Source: Muribaculum gordoncarteri
GTDB taxonomy: Bacteria; Bacteroidota; Bacteroidia; Bacteroidales; Muribaculaceae
Length of the DNA: 64,000 nucleotides
Assembly (NCBI RefSeq): GCF_004803695.1
Contig: NZ_CP039394.1
Span: forward strand, 1 to 64,000
Direction: 5' to 3'
The translations under genes were made by a program, and so were the position numbers. The notes below the pieces were generated by a model. The model worked only from the letters and a program-made list of their open reading frames with translations. It ran no database searches and had not been told where the DNA came from. Each line of letters starts with the position of its first letter. Position 1 is the stretch's first letter. Below, one piece after another: positions 53,075 to 62,225 of the stretch.

Positions 53075-53080
53075 CGTTGA

Positions 53081-53296
53081 CTATTTCGCGTTTCTGATTT
53101 TCACTTGCTTTTGACAAGTATAGGTTGACGGCTCGTATTTCGGCGACATGAACGATATTACTCCGGGTATTTTATGCTCACGCCCGGCATATCGTCTGCG
53201 TATTTCACGGAATCGTGCGTATCGTTCACAATTCATTCTGATAAGGCAGTTTGTGCCGGAGCATACGATTGAATCCGATAGTACTGTGCTTGCCAT
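53081..53296 (-). CDS. Small Cys-containing protein
   Basis: A 71-residue protein starting MASTVLSDSIVCSGTNCLIR with cysteines spaced as in small zinc-binding proteins (C12, C17, C23) and a basic segment (RYARFREIRRRYAGREHKI). ATG 53296 is chosen because it begins just after the upstream stop at 53302. Function unknown. Confidence 0.5.
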   Translation of the reverse strand: MASTVLSDSIVCSGTNCLIRMNCERYARFREIRRRYAGREHKIPGVISFMSPKYEPSTYTCQKQVKIRNAK

Positions 53297-53301
53297 GTCG
53301 C

Positions 53302-53778
53302 TTAATATCGAAAGTCTGTGAAGTGGATTATTACACCGTTGAAAGTCATATCGCCCTGCGGCTCTTTGCCGAAAAACCAATCGGCGAAGTCAGAGAGCGA
53401 CAAACCGTCATTCTTTGCAAGTTCTGCCACATCAATATTGTTGCCTCCGATGATTCTTGCCGTCAAGTACGGCTTGTTTGCGTGGAAGTCGTGATGATAG
53501 CTGATTTGAATGCGCTGCACTCCTATCGGCTTATCTATCGTGTGGATTTCTCGTTGCTTCGAGCGGTACGGCTTGCCGGACCACTGCCTTACGGATAGGT
53601 AGAAGTCGCCACGCTGCATCTTTTCAGCGTTGACCGCCCACAAGTCGAAGTTGCGGCGTATCGTGTGAATCTTCTTGCCGGCTTTGAGCTTTGTTTCAAA
53701 CTCGGTCAGTTCTCCGGCTCTCGGCAATGTTGCCGGAAACACTCTCGATAGAGTGATGCAAATTTTCTTCTTTGCCAT
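53302..53778 (-). CDS. ASCH-like domain protein
   Basis: A 158-residue protein with a beta-barrel pattern (KIHTIRRNFDLW; YLSVRQWSGKPYRSKQ; VIIHFTDFRY). The GKKIHTIR and WSGKPY segments resemble ASCH domains of phages, which bind RNA or modified nucleotides. In this cluster with SSB and MazG a role in nucleotide or RNA metabolism is plausible. Confidence 0.65.
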   Translation of the reverse strand: MAKKKICITLSRVFPATLPRAGELTEFETKLKAGKKIHTIRRNFDLWAVNAEKMQRGDFYLSVRQWSGKPYRSKQREIHTIDKPIGVQRIQISYHHDFHANKPYLTARIIGGNNIDVAELAKNDGLSLSDFADWFFGKEPQGDMTFNGVIIHFTDFRY

Positions 53779-53782
53779 TTCT

Positions 53783-54070
53783 TCAGTTCGGGTTGAATGT
53801 TGTTATCAGTTTACGTTTGGCGAGATAGTTGCGCGTTGCAGGGTCTTTAACCACGTCAATGTCGATTTCATCAAGTCGAATCTTGAGGTGTATCGCTCTG
53901 CCTCGCTTGTTAATCTCGCAATGGATGCTTTGCAGATTCTCGTATTCTTCGCGAATCTGATTCATCTTGTGTTCGAGATATGCCTTTGTGCGCTCGTTTC
54001 TTCTCGCTATGCGCACTTGATTCAGCACGAGAGCGATGTTGATGACAAGGCAAATTATCTGAAATGTCAT
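53783..54070 (-). CDS. Small membrane-anchored coiled-coil protein
   Basis: A 95-residue protein with an N-terminal membrane helix (QIICLVINIALVLNQV), a helical charged region (RNERTKAYLEHKMNQIREEY) and a basic end. Inner membrane location with the C-terminus in the cytoplasm is likely. Not recognised; could be a superinfection-exclusion or replication-anchoring protein. Confidence 0.5.
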   Translation of the reverse strand: MTFQIICLVINIALVLNQVRIARRNERTKAYLEHKMNQIREEYENLQSIHCEINKRGRAIHLKIRLDEIDIDVVKDPATRNYLAKRKLITTFNPN

Positions 54071-54081
54071 AGGCGCGGTTT

Positions 54082-54297
54082 TTACGGCGTTTTATCGTTT
54101 GGGTAGTCGAATATACTCGGAGCTTGCGGAATCGCGTCAGGCAAGCCGAGAAGCCGCTCTACGCGGCTAATCTCGGCATCAACCTGCGCTTCGATTCGCT
54201 TGCTTTCAGCGAGGTCAGATTTGCGGTGATATTTGAAGTAATCACGCTGCTTGACTCTCATACGCCTCACAAGGTCGAAGAACTGCCGGTTATCCAT
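54082..54297 (-). CDS. Small helical phage protein
   Basis: A 71-residue, strongly charged helical protein (DNRQFFDLVRRMRVKQRDYF; SDLAESKRIEAQVDAEIS). It overlaps the DUF4494 gene end by 8 nt and is part of the same operon. No family recognised. Confidence 0.5.
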   Translation of the reverse strand: MDNRQFFDLVRRMRVKQRDYFKYHRKSDLAESKRIEAQVDAEISRVERLLGLPDAIPQAPSIFDYPNDKTP

Positions 54298-54739
54298 TGT
54301 CTGACTTGCTCGTGAGTTTAGCCGGATACACGTCCATTAGGGCGGTTTCAGTGATGGCGGCAATCTCGAAGTCTGCCATTGTGCCTTTCATGCCGGCGAT
54401 GAAGTTGTCATAAGCTCCTTTGAAGTCGGAAGCCTGCACGAGTATGTAAGACGCTTTGCGTTTCTCTACGGCCGTCTTCTCATCTATCGTGATGAAATTG
54501 ACTTTGACCTTATACCACTTGTCGCCGCTATCATCGCGGAAGATTTCAGCGATATTCGATTTCTTGACTGCCGACACGGTGAAGTCGCCGCTTATGAACG
54601 GCGTTACTTCCTCGATGATACGCGATTCAGCTTCAGTGAATGAAAGCGCGTCAACGAGATAAGGTTCGGTTACTTTCTTTACGGTGCCGTTCTCCATCAT
54701 CTTGTCGAAACGGACTTTTGTTTCAATCCATAGTGCCAT
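54290..54739 (-). CDS. DUF4494 protein
   Basis: A 149-residue protein matching the DUF4494 pattern typical of Bacteroidetes phages and elements: ENGTVKKVTEPYLVDALSFT, EAESRIIEEVTPFISGDFTV, KWYKVKVNFITIDE, GTMADFEIAAITETALMDVY. Function is unknown in general; it is usually found near ssb and replication genes, as here. Confidence 0.85.
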   Translation of the reverse strand: MALWIETKVRFDKMMENGTVKKVTEPYLVDALSFTEAESRIIEEVTPFISGDFTVSAVKKSNIAEIFRDDSGDKWYKVKVNFITIDEKTAVEKRKASYILVQASDFKGAYDNFIAGMKGTMADFEIAAITETALMDVYPAKLTSKSDNG

Positions 54740-54776
54740 GATTGATTTCTTTTTTTGAGGTTGATAGATGTTTGAG

Positions 54777-55103
54777 TTATCGGTTATCTCCAGAGCCGCC
54801 GAGCATTCCGCGCTCCTTTCGTGATTGCAGCTTGTTGATGTTCATTTGTGCGATTGCTTCAAGTGTGAAGCCGAGGTCGTTTGCAAGCGTAGCGCAATAC
54901 CACATAACATCGCCTATCTCTTTCGCGATTTCTATCTTTCGCACTGTGTCGAAACTCTGATTGTTGTCGCGAATTACTTTCTTGACCTTATCGGCTACCT
55001 CTCCGGCTTCTCCGCACATTCCGAGTGCCGGATAGATGATGCGCTTGTCTTCGGGATAGACGGCGGTTGTGAGTGCTGCCGCCTGGTATTCGTTTATTGT
55101 CAT
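54777..55103 (-). CDS. MazG-like nucleotide pyrophosphohydrolase
   Basis: A 108-residue MazG-type all-alpha enzyme that hydrolyses nucleoside triphosphates to monophosphates. Metal site residues are in LGMCGEAGEVADKVKK (the EAGE...D) and EIAKEIGDVMWY (ExxD). Phage MazG proteins are thought to clean the nucleotide pool or lower alarmones. It stands alone, 37 nt upstream of the DUF4494 gene. Confidence 0.85.
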   Translation of the reverse strand: MTINEYQAAALTTAVYPEDKRIIYPALGMCGEAGEVADKVKKVIRDNNQSFDTVRKIEIAKEIGDVMWYCATLANDLGFTLEAIAQMNINKLQSRKERGMLGGSGDNR

Positions 55104-55135
55104 TTGATAGTAGTTATTATATTGTTATATAGATA

Positions 55136-55308
55136 TTATCTCATGTTGTAGTTAACTGCTAATGGTACGGCAATCTCGCACGGATTGTCGGTTTCGCGCT
55201 CTGTCTTCTTCGATTTATAGCCGGGCGAGGTCTGCCGATTACAGTCAGCACATACCAAAACTCGATGCCTAAGCAAAAAGCTGCATGATGTTCGATTTCA
55301 AGTGTCAT
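55136..55308 (-). pseudogene. Small Cys-containing gene frameshifted in a T5 run
   Basis: ATG at 55308 overlaps the upstream stop (ATGA) and reads MTLEIEHHAAF; then the frame is lost at a T5 run near 55275-55279. In another frame the text continues LLRHRVLVCADCNRQTSPGY, SKKTERETDNPCEIAVPLAV, NYNMR and stops at 55136. Adding one T would give one 57-residue protein with a CxxC pair. Either a mutation or a base-calling error. Confidence 0.5.
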
Positions 55309-56153
55309 ATTTCGTTGAGTTCTATAATCGCGATTTGTGTCGCGAATGTTTTTATGTATGTTTCTTTGAGAGAGGCGAAGCGGTCCGATACCGGCTTGTC
55401 GCCGACAAACTCCAATACGAGCTTGTCAAGTCGATATATCTCTATCGGGAGTATTCGCCCAATTTTATGCCCGACTATCTTCTCTATCTTTTCAGTCTGC
55501 CATCTGACATATCTCAATAGCGACTTCAAGAGAATATCACACTGATATACGGCTAAAAGATAGTTGAGAGAATCCGGCGAGAGTTGCGGATATTCGTGCA
55601 TGAGGTCGCAACGGAGATTAACAAGTAACGTCTTGAAGATGTCACTTACTCCATCTTCAAACATATACATATTCTGCGTTTCTGAATCGCGGTGCTGCTG
55701 GTCTATGTACGTTGAGCGTAAACGGTCGTAGTCACGGCGTAATTCGCGGATTGCTCGGCTGAGTTTCTTCGTTTCTTTAAGCTGCATTGTTATTGACAGG
55801 TCTATGATTGTGTCGGCGTAGTCCCACACAAGTTCGGCGATGACAAACGGCACATACGCGAATCTGAAAAGCGTATCGTGGTCGAGTATCTTTGAGAGCT
55901 TCAGAGTTTCGCGTTCCTCGCGCTGCTGTGCGGCTAATGCCTTACGGCGTTCAATTTCTCTGACTAAATCAAACCCCGATTCAGGCGTGTAGTTGGTATT
56001 GAGCATTCGCGTTTCGCGGTAGAGCGATTCTACCAGCATTCGCGGTGCGGCGTTTGCAATTTTCTCTGCATCTGCAAACAACATATCTGCCATAGCTGAC
56101 TTTTGCTGTTCGGACATTGCCGCGATTTTCTTCCTAACGTCATCTTGATTCAT
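55305..56153 (-). CDS. Helical phage protein of unknown function
   Basis: A 282-residue, mostly helical protein (RKKIAAMSEQQKSAMADMLF; DLVREIERRKALAAQQREER; LSRAIRELRRDYDRLRSTYI). No enzyme motif or membrane helix is visible. It overlaps the next genes on both sides by 4 nt, so it is translated as part of a tightly packed operon. Confidence 0.55.
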   Translation of the reverse strand: MNQDDVRKKIAAMSEQQKSAMADMLFADAEKIANAAPRMLVESLYRETRMLNTNYTPESGFDLVREIERRKALAAQQREERETLKLSKILDHDTLFRFAYVPFVIAELVWDYADTIIDLSITMQLKETKKLSRAIRELRRDYDRLRSTYIDQQHRDSETQNMYMFEDGVSDIFKTLLVNLRCDLMHEYPQLSPDSLNYLLAVYQCDILLKSLLRYVRWQTEKIEKIVGHKIGRILPIEIYRLDKLVLEFVGDKPVSDRFASLKETYIKTFATQIAIIELNEI

Positions 56154-56428
56154 ACCCTCTGTTTTTTGAGTTTCAATGAGAATATTCCTTTTGCTTTATC
56201 CCATTCGGGGTAACTGTATTTGTCTTGCGGATTGAAAGTGCTTATCCACAATTTTATCTGCCTTTCAAACTTTTGTTGGTCTTTTTGTGCTTCAACCGAA
56301 TTGAGAATGTTGCAAAACTCAATCGCCGCGTTCTGATAGTCGCCAAAGCATTTAAGTGGAGAAACATTGTACCCGTCCATCCAACTCACAACGTAACCGT
56401 CAGAGGTATGTGTCTTTACCGCTTTCAT
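56150..56428 (-). CDS. Small phage protein of unknown function
   Basis: A 92-residue protein (KAVKTHTSDGYVVSWMDGYN; FGDYQNAAIEFCNILNSVEA). ATG 56428 overlaps the methyltransferase stop (ATGA), which decides the start. The GYVVSWMDGYNV opening looks like a small beta domain. Not recognised. Confidence 0.5.
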   Translation of the reverse strand: MKAVKTHTSDGYVVSWMDGYNVSPLKCFGDYQNAAIEFCNILNSVEAQKDQQKFERQIKLWISTFNPQDKYSYPEWDKAKGIFSLKLKKQRV

Positions 56429-58125
56429 GCCGTCTGTCGAATTAATCGTTTCACTGAATCGCATAGAGCGACACACCAAGCGCGGGCGATTGTGACCTCA
56501 ACCGCGTTGCCAATGAACTTCTTTTGGTCTGCTTGTGTGCCAATCAGCACGTAATCTTCCGGGAAGCCCATAATCAGTTTGAGTTCTGATATTTTGAGCA
56601 TTCGCATCTTGATGTCGATAATGCGATAGAGTGCCATAAACTCTTTGATTTTAACCATTATCGGGCTGTCGGTGTCATATACCGCAATCGCGAAGTCGCC
56701 GGATTCGGTAGAAATGAGATATGGCGGTCGTTTATCCATCTTGGCTATAAGTGTGAAGCAAGGAGATTCGACCGAGCCGCCAGGCGATGAAAATTGCGGA
56801 TTCATCAAGTAGTGATGCTTGCGATTGGCTGTGATGACCCTTGACGGCTCATCGATGGAGCTGTCGACATTGTTGTAGTTGGTATCCATTACCCAAGGGC
56901 ACACGCTTATGAGCTTTTGTTTCGGGTTAGTGAGTACTGCCGGATTGGGGCTGTCGAGGCTCGAAAGTTGACCGCCACCGGAATACTCGTTTGCTATGAA
57001 CTGCGTCTGAATCAAAGCAAGCCTATCGCGTGTGAGCAACGTAGGGCAGGGGCGGTCAATGCTTTTACCTGCGTCTTTGAAGTTGTAGCTGCAAAGGAAG
57101 TCAGTGTGTATCAATGCGTGATGGTCTACTGTCGTGATTGTCCCTGCCGGTGCTTCGAGAGATATGTTCTTATCGTCAGGCGCGCCGCTGTACTGCTTTG
57201 AAAGGAACTGAACGGAAGCGAGTGCAAGCCGCCCTTGTGTCGCGACTGTCGGGCATGGGTCTTCAAGCGAGGGAGCGACATATCGGCCGCGTTGATTCAT
57301 GGAGTTGTATTTTACCATGAATGCCTGCTTGCCACCGGCGACAAACTTAATCAGTCCGGCATATATGCGTTCAAGCGTCTTATCGGAGAGCGGCTTCTTG
57401 CGGTTGAAGATTGAATTGCCCTCATCCTCCAAATCAAGGACTTCACGCACCGGCTTCCACTTGTATAAAGTGCCGAATAATGCCGCTTCGCCGGTCTTGC
57501 TGTGTGTAGCTTCGGGAAACACTATCGGCAAGTTCTTTTTCGCGAAGATGCCGAAGAATCGTTTGCGAGAAGTATATGCGCCGTAGTCTGCCGCATTTAG
57601 GATGCGATGCTCGAAATTATAGCCGTATCGCTTGACATTGTTAACCCAACGGAGATATGAGCGTCCCTTGTCGGTCGAGAGCGGCTTTCCGTTTTCGTCT
57701 ACCTCGCCCCACGACATAAACTCTTCGACATTCTCAATCTGTATATAATCCGGGTCGATAGCTTCAATGTATCGGAATAGATGCTCGGCAAGTGTACGGC
57801 TGTCTGCATCGCGCGGCTGGCCGCCTTTCGCTTTCGAGAAGTTAGTGCATTCGAGAGATGCCCAAAGAACTGTAAGAGCTTCTGGATTCTCTCTGCGGCA
57901 TTTGTCGAGATGCGCAACGAGCGGCGACAATTCAAGTGTTCGGATGTCTTCAGTGAAGTGTAAGGCATTCGGATGATTCGATGCGTGGGAAGCTATCGCA
58001 TTTGCATCGTGATTCACACACGCAATGACCTCGGCGCATTGCTCTCCGTCAAGCCTTGCGGAGTTAACGCCGGTCGAAGTACCACCGGCACCGCAAAACA
58101 AGTCGATATATAGTAATTGCTTCAT
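56425..58125 (-). CDS. DNA C5-cytosine methyltransferase with variant catalytic loop
   Basis: A 566-residue C5 methyltransferase that transfers methyl groups from S-adenosylmethionine to cytosine in DNA. Motif I is DLFCGAGG (8-15); the catalytic cysteine Cys93 lies in LECTNFSKAKGG rather than the usual PCQ loop; motif VI is ENV (131-133), motif VIII SRKRFFGIFA and motif X GNAVEVTIA near the end. The long central region is the target-recognition part. The ECTNFS loop is a known variation in phage-type enzymes. It may protect phage DNA from host restriction, or prime it for further modification. Confidence 0.88.
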   Translation of the reverse strand: MKQLLYIDLFCGAGGTSTGVNSARLDGEQCAEVIACVNHDANAIASHASNHPNALHFTEDIRTLELSPLVAHLDKCRRENPEALTVLWASLECTNFSKAKGGQPRDADSRTLAEHLFRYIEAIDPDYIQIENVEEFMSWGEVDENGKPLSTDKGRSYLRWVNNVKRYGYNFEHRILNAADYGAYTSRKRFFGIFAKKNLPIVFPEATHSKTGEAALFGTLYKWKPVREVLDLEDEGNSIFNRKKPLSDKTLERIYAGLIKFVAGGKQAFMVKYNSMNQRGRYVAPSLEDPCPTVATQGRLALASVQFLSKQYSGAPDDKNISLEAPAGTITTVDHHALIHTDFLCSYNFKDAGKSIDRPCPTLLTRDRLALIQTQFIANEYSGGGQLSSLDSPNPAVLTNPKQKLISVCPWVMDTNYNNVDSSIDEPSRVITANRKHHYLMNPQFSSPGGSVESPCFTLIAKMDKRPPYLISTESGDFAIAVYDTDSPIMVKIKEFMALYRIIDIKMRMLKISELKLIMGFPEDYVLIGTQADQKKFIGNAVEVTIARAWCVALCDSVKRLIRQTA

Positions 58126-58451
58126 TGCTGTTTGGATAGGTTTATTTTGATTATTTTATTCGCTCTGTGCTTTGATTCAAGTGCCTTTTCTTTCTCGGCT
58201 GCATACTCAGCAAGCAATTCAACGTGTCGTTCAAGTTCTCGCATGAGGTACTTGTTTTCTTCTCGCAATTCCTTGATTTCAGCATTGCGCCGTTGGATTT
58301 CCTCGTTGTATCGCTTCCTCTCAAACTGTGAGAATGTGAGGTCAGAATCGCTGCAAGTGCAACGCTCGATGTCGCCGCTGACTGCGACTGCCATGCAGCC
58401 TGGTATCAGCACGCGCCCTGCGATTTTGTCAACGATATAGTGGCACTTCAT
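58122..58451 (-). CDS. Coiled-coil phage protein
   Basis: A 109-residue protein. The N-terminal 35 residues have three cysteines in MAVAVSGDIERCTCSDSD-type context; the rest is a strong coiled coil (RNAEIKELREENKYLMRELE). Overlaps its neighbours by 4 nt. Function unknown. Confidence 0.5.
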   Translation of the reverse strand: MKCHYIVDKIAGRVLIPGCMAVAVSGDIERCTCSDSDLTFSQFERKRYNEEIQRRNAEIKELREENKYLMRELERHVELLAEYAAEKEKALESKHRANKIIKINLSKQQ

Positions 58452-58858
58452 AGTTTCGTAGCGTATGGATGTTCGGGTATTGCGTCATAGTAGCCGCAAC
58501 CGCCACTCCTGCGGTTAGGCATAGGCTCGTATTTAGCTTCAGATAAACCCTCTCGCATTTCGGCTGACAACTTGACGTTGTTGAATAGCTTGCATTGCTT
58601 TTTCGGGTGCTTGCAGCGATTCGGCGAGAATAGCTTTGTATATGAATACTCCGAGCCATCCCACCCATAACTCTGCCAATATTCGATGCTCTCTTTCTCG
58701 TTTTCGTCAAAAGACGATTCGTAATGTTGGCACGAGTAGCATAGCGGCCGTATTTCCGGATTCTGTGAGCATCGCATTTCTTCATGCTTCTTGCAGGCGC
58801 ATTCGCGGAGATACACCTTGCCGCAATACTGACAACGATATGCGGTTACTTTTTCCAT
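58448..58858 (-). CDS. Zinc-finger-containing phage protein
   Basis: A 136-residue protein. Residues 9-30 form a Cys2-His/Cys finger (YRCQYCGKVY, CACKKHEEMRC); more Cys pairs follow (CYSCQHYES; RCKHPKKQCK; GGCGYY). It probably binds several zinc ions and nucleic acid. Placed between the helicase-methyltransferase and coiled-coil genes with overlaps or short gaps. No family recognised. Confidence 0.6.
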   Translation of the reverse strand: MEKVTAYRCQYCGKVYLRECACKKHEEMRCSQNPEIRPLCYSCQHYESSFDENEKESIEYWQSYGWDGSEYSYTKLFSPNRCKHPKKQCKLFNNVKLSAEMREGLSEAKYEPMPNRRSGGCGYYDAIPEHPYATKL

Positions 58859-58861
58859 ACT

Positions 58862-61069
58862 TCAGAAGTCAAAGAGTGATGGGGTGTTAACTTCTTGCTC
58901 GGCATTCTTGATGTTTTTTACTGCTGTCGCAAAGTAGCTGTCCTTTAACTCGCAACCGATGCCTCTACGGTTATTCTTCACGGCGACATATACTTCAGAG
59001 CCGATGCCGAGGAACGGAGTGAATACGACCTCGCCCTCATTACTCCAAAGGTGTATCAGTCGCTCGATGACCGAGAGTTGCAGAGGGCAAATGTGCTTTT
59101 CATCGCCCTGCGCCGTACCCTCCGCTCCGTTCAGCACGTCAGTACGCTTTATATCCATCCACACCGGCGATGCCCAGCGTTGCCACGTTTCAAGAGGGAA
59201 GTTGTCACGGTTGAGATTCTTGATAGGCTCCCAATCGGCTTCATCGCCCTCCCATTTCTTGAATATCGTGATATATTCAGCCATTCCGATGCCGGTCTTC
59301 GAGCTGTCGGATGTCACTTGCTTGTAGAGAAGTCGCTGTGTCTTCGTGCGCTGCATCTCCAACACCGGGTCACACCATATCGTGACTTTGGAGTGCAACT
59401 TGAATCCCTCGGCGAGTACGGCGCGTGTATGTTCGCCGGTGAAGTCATACATTCCGGTATAGCCGGAAGAGTTCTTATACACGCCGAGGTCTTTTGTGTG
59501 GCAGCACATGAGCCGTCCGGGCTTCAAGATTCGGTAGAGTTCTTTCAGCAAGAATGCGTATTGTTTGAAAAAATCCTCGTGATTCTCGTTGTTACCCATG
59601 TCGTGTATGTAGTTCGAGTACGTGAACAATGAACTGAACGGCGGCGAGAAGATTATGAGGTCAACGCTGTTGTCGGGAATGCGCGAGATTTCGATTGTCG
59701 TATCTCCTTTCATCAGAAGTACGTAATCATCGCGGTATTCCTCGTAGGTGTAATCGTTGAGAAGTCCGTACTTGTGTTCGTTCACGTTTCGGTTTATTTC
59801 GCGCTGCATTTCTTCAAACCGCGCTTGTTTTTGTTCGATGATAGCCCTTGCATTCTGCATCGTATCGGTTATTATGAGGTGGATATTCACTGCGTCAGTT
59901 CGCCCGAATCGGTACGAGCGGCGCACTTGTTGATAGAAGTCCTCGAAAGAGAAGTCGGGAGCTACAAAAACTTGCGTTCCGCAGCTTTGGAAGTTCATGC
60001 CGTAGCCGCATATCTTGGCTTTCGAGATTAGTATTCGGATTTTGCCGTCTGCGAAGTCGAGCAAGCGGCGTTCTTTCACATCGTCTTTGTCGCTTCCGCG
60101 CACTTCAACTGCATCCGGCAAAAGCTGACGGAGAATGTCGCCCTCCTCGTTCTGCTTAATCCAAATCAGAACTTGCCCCTCGGTTTCATTGGCAATCTTG
60201 GCAGCGATTTCAAGGCGTTCTGTCTTCGTCTTGCGTAGTTCTGCATTGAAGTTTGTCGCGTTCACTATGCCACCGGCGAATAACTGCCCTGCCTGGGGTG
60301 CTGTTTCCACCATGTGCGTAATGTAGTTCAGCGGTGGCAGCTTGAAACGCTTGCCGGTTTCGATGAATCCGATATCTGCCGGATTCTCGAAGACGATAGC
60401 CCACGATGCTATCCAGCCGTAAAAATCAGCTTTCGCATGACCTTTAAGGCGGTAGTTGTTCATGCCATCCTCGCGGACAAACCACTTCGAGCGCATATCC
60501 TGCGCGTCAAGCACGTTGAGAAATTCAGAATGATTGCCGATTTCGTTCAAGTCGTTTGGTGAGGGTGTCGCGCTGCAACATAGCTTGTAGAGCGTATGTT
60601 TGAACTTTGCCGTTATGGCATTGCGATAATGCCCGGTAAAGTTCTTCAGTATCGAGCTTTCGTCAAGCACCACGCCTATAAAGCGAGATTCATCAATGTT
60701 ATCTAACTGCTCGTAGTTCGTTATGACGAGTTTAGCATCAGCCGGAAGCGTATCGGAATATCGGTGTATCTCGTAGCCAAATTCCGAGCCGTCTGCTATT
60801 GTCTGACGGCTTACCGACAGCGGAGCGAGTATCAGCACCGGGCGAGATTCGCGTTTGGCGACTTGCTGCGCCCATTCAAGCTGCATGATTGTTTTGCCGT
60901 TACCGCAACCGGCGAATATGGCTGACCTACCGCGCTTCAACGCCCAGCGCACACAATAACGCTGAAAGTCGAAAAGCTGCGGATTTAGCTGCGATTCTTC
61001 GATGTCGAAGCCACTATCAGCCACGCGCTGTATCTTTGTCGATAGGAAGTCTTGATAAGCTGTATTCAT
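58862..61069 (-). CDS. SNF2-like helicase fused to a DNA methyltransferase
   Basis: A 735-residue fusion. Residues 30-430 are a superfamily 2 (SNF2/DEAD-like) ATPase: Walker A AGCGNGKT (53-60), LDESS (135-139) for motif II, CSATPSPND (165-173), and motif VI QVRRSYRFGR (381-390). Residues about 450-735 are an N4/N6-type methyltransferase with catalytic SPPF (475-478) and a later FTPFLGIGSE SAM motif, i.e. circularly ordered as in the N4/N6 beta class. ATG 61069 is chosen over 61096, which overlaps the upstream gene. One enzyme could translocate on and methylate phage DNA; a defence or anti-restriction role is inference. Confidence 0.88.
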   Translation of the reverse strand: MNTAYQDFLSTKIQRVADSGFDIEESQLNPQLFDFQRYCVRWALKRGRSAIFAGCGNGKTIMQLEWAQQVAKRESRPVLILAPLSVSRQTIADGSEFGYEIHRYSDTLPADAKLVITNYEQLDNIDESRFIGVVLDESSILKNFTGHYRNAITAKFKHTLYKLCCSATPSPNDLNEIGNHSEFLNVLDAQDMRSKWFVREDGMNNYRLKGHAKADFYGWIASWAIVFENPADIGFIETGKRFKLPPLNYITHMVETAPQAGQLFAGGIVNATNFNAELRKTKTERLEIAAKIANETEGQVLIWIKQNEEGDILRQLLPDAVEVRGSDKDDVKERRLLDFADGKIRILISKAKICGYGMNFQSCGTQVFVAPDFSFEDFYQQVRRSYRFGRTDAVNIHLIITDTMQNARAIIEQKQARFEEMQREINRNVNEHKYGLLNDYTYEEYRDDYVLLMKGDTTIEISRIPDNSVDLIIFSPPFSSLFTYSNYIHDMGNNENHEDFFKQYAFLLKELYRILKPGRLMCCHTKDLGVYKNSSGYTGMYDFTGEHTRAVLAEGFKLHSKVTIWCDPVLEMQRTKTQRLLYKQVTSDSSKTGIGMAEYITIFKKWEGDEADWEPIKNLNRDNFPLETWQRWASPVWMDIKRTDVLNGAEGTAQGDEKHICPLQLSVIERLIHLWSNEGEVVFTPFLGIGSEVYVAVKNNRRGIGCELKDSYFATAVKNIKNAEQEVNTPSLFDF

Positions 61070-61071
61070 CT

Positions 61072-61746
61072 TTATTTCTTTTTGCGGTTGACCCATACGG
61101 TAGGCTTTATCACGTTGTAAGGGCAGATTACGACTGTTATTTCTTCAGTCAGAATGAAAGTGTTACCGCCTGTGTTTCCGCTTGCAACGTAGTTGCATTT
61201 GTCGATACCAAGCAACTCCATTGCATCGCAAAGAGCAAGCAACTGATATGCGTTGAAAACTTGCTCATAGATACCGATTGAAGCCTCATACGGAGGTATC
61301 AGTCGCCCGGTTGGTTTCTCTATTGCCGGAGATGAATTTCCGGTGCCTTTGCATACCGGGCACGTGTGATATTCTCTGTGCGTGAAGTTGTGTTTGTCTT
61401 CATACTCCCATTCGACTTCGCCGTCACCATCACAATCCTCGCACTCAATAGCCGGACGGATAGTCTTCATTTCTTTTTCAGTCGATACACGCTCAACTGC
61501 ATCTTTGAGTTCGGCAAGTGCCAGTGTGATGTCGATGTTGTTAGGGTTGAGAGATTTCAGAACGTGGAGGTTGTTTGGCTTATAATCGCCTTTGCAGATT
61601 TCCGGCTTAATCATTATTAAGCGGTGAGTTTCAGTTGCGCACACGTAGCCGTCAGAGAGAAACGGAGCCTTTATTTGCTCTCTGAAATAGTCGCTGTCAT
61701 AAAACAACGCCAAGAGTGCGGATTCGTCAAATTCTTTATTCATCAT
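61072..61746 (-). CDS. Phage protein with DnaJ-like zinc cluster
   Basis: A 224-residue protein. The N-terminal half is alpha/beta (FREQIKAPFLSDGYVCATET); the centre has CxxCxGxG repeats (CEDCDGDGEV and CPVCKGTGNS), the DnaJ zinc pattern; the C-terminus is beta-rich (EEITVVICPYNVIKPTVW). The N-terminal part is weakly reminiscent of sliding-clamp-like proteins, but I would not assign one. Directly before the helicase-methyltransferase gene. Confidence 0.6.
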   Translation of the reverse strand: MMNKEFDESALLALFYDSDYFREQIKAPFLSDGYVCATETHRLIMIKPEICKGDYKPNNLHVLKSLNPNNIDITLALAELKDAVERVSTEKEMKTIRPAIECEDCDGDGEVEWEYEDKHNFTHREYHTCPVCKGTGNSSPAIEKPTGRLIPPYEASIGIYEQVFNAYQLLALCDAMELLGIDKCNYVASGNTGGNTFILTEEITVVICPYNVIKPTVWVNRKKK

Positions 61747-61754
61747 TGCGTTGA

Positions 61755-62225
61755 TTAAAAGTTGATTTCTTGTTGTATTGTCGGCTCTTTGTAGCCGGGA
61801 TGATTCTCTATGTAGTGTGAGCGTAAAGCGTCTGCAATCTTGGCTCTTTCATCATCCGAAACGTGATTTTTGTCGGCATCGGAGTTGGCTTTGAGTGCTA
61901 ATTCCAAACTGCCGTGCAGTCGTTTTTCAGAGAGGAAAATCGAATACTCCGAGAACATTCGAGTTGAGCCTATCGCGTCTTGTATTTCGGTGTCGGTCTG
62001 CTGTCTTACATAGACTGTATGCTGATACTTGGCTATTGCCCGGAGCGTCTTTTCATCTCTCATCTTTTCATTCTCGAAGATGACCGAGATAGCCTCTTTT
62101 TTACGGATTTTGCCGACTTTCGCCCATCCGTAGAAAACTCGTAGATTCTTTGGCCGCTTACGCTGTCCGAGTTCTGCTTTATGCTTGTTGTCAAGCATGG
62201 CAAGTTTTAATCGTAGTCCGCTCAT
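61755..62225 (-). CDS. Basic helical phage protein
   Basis: A 156-residue basic protein (KLAMLDNKHKAELGQRKRPK; KVGKIRKKEAISVIFENEKM). Overlaps the upstream gene by 4 nt (ATGA). It may bind nucleic acid. No family recognised. Confidence 0.5.
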   Translation of the reverse strand: MSGLRLKLAMLDNKHKAELGQRKRPKNLRVFYGWAKVGKIRKKEAISVIFENEKMRDEKTLRAIAKYQHTVYVRQQTDTEIQDAIGSTRMFSEYSIFLSEKRLHGSLELALKANSDADKNHVSDDERAKIADALRSHYIENHPGYKEPTIQQEINF

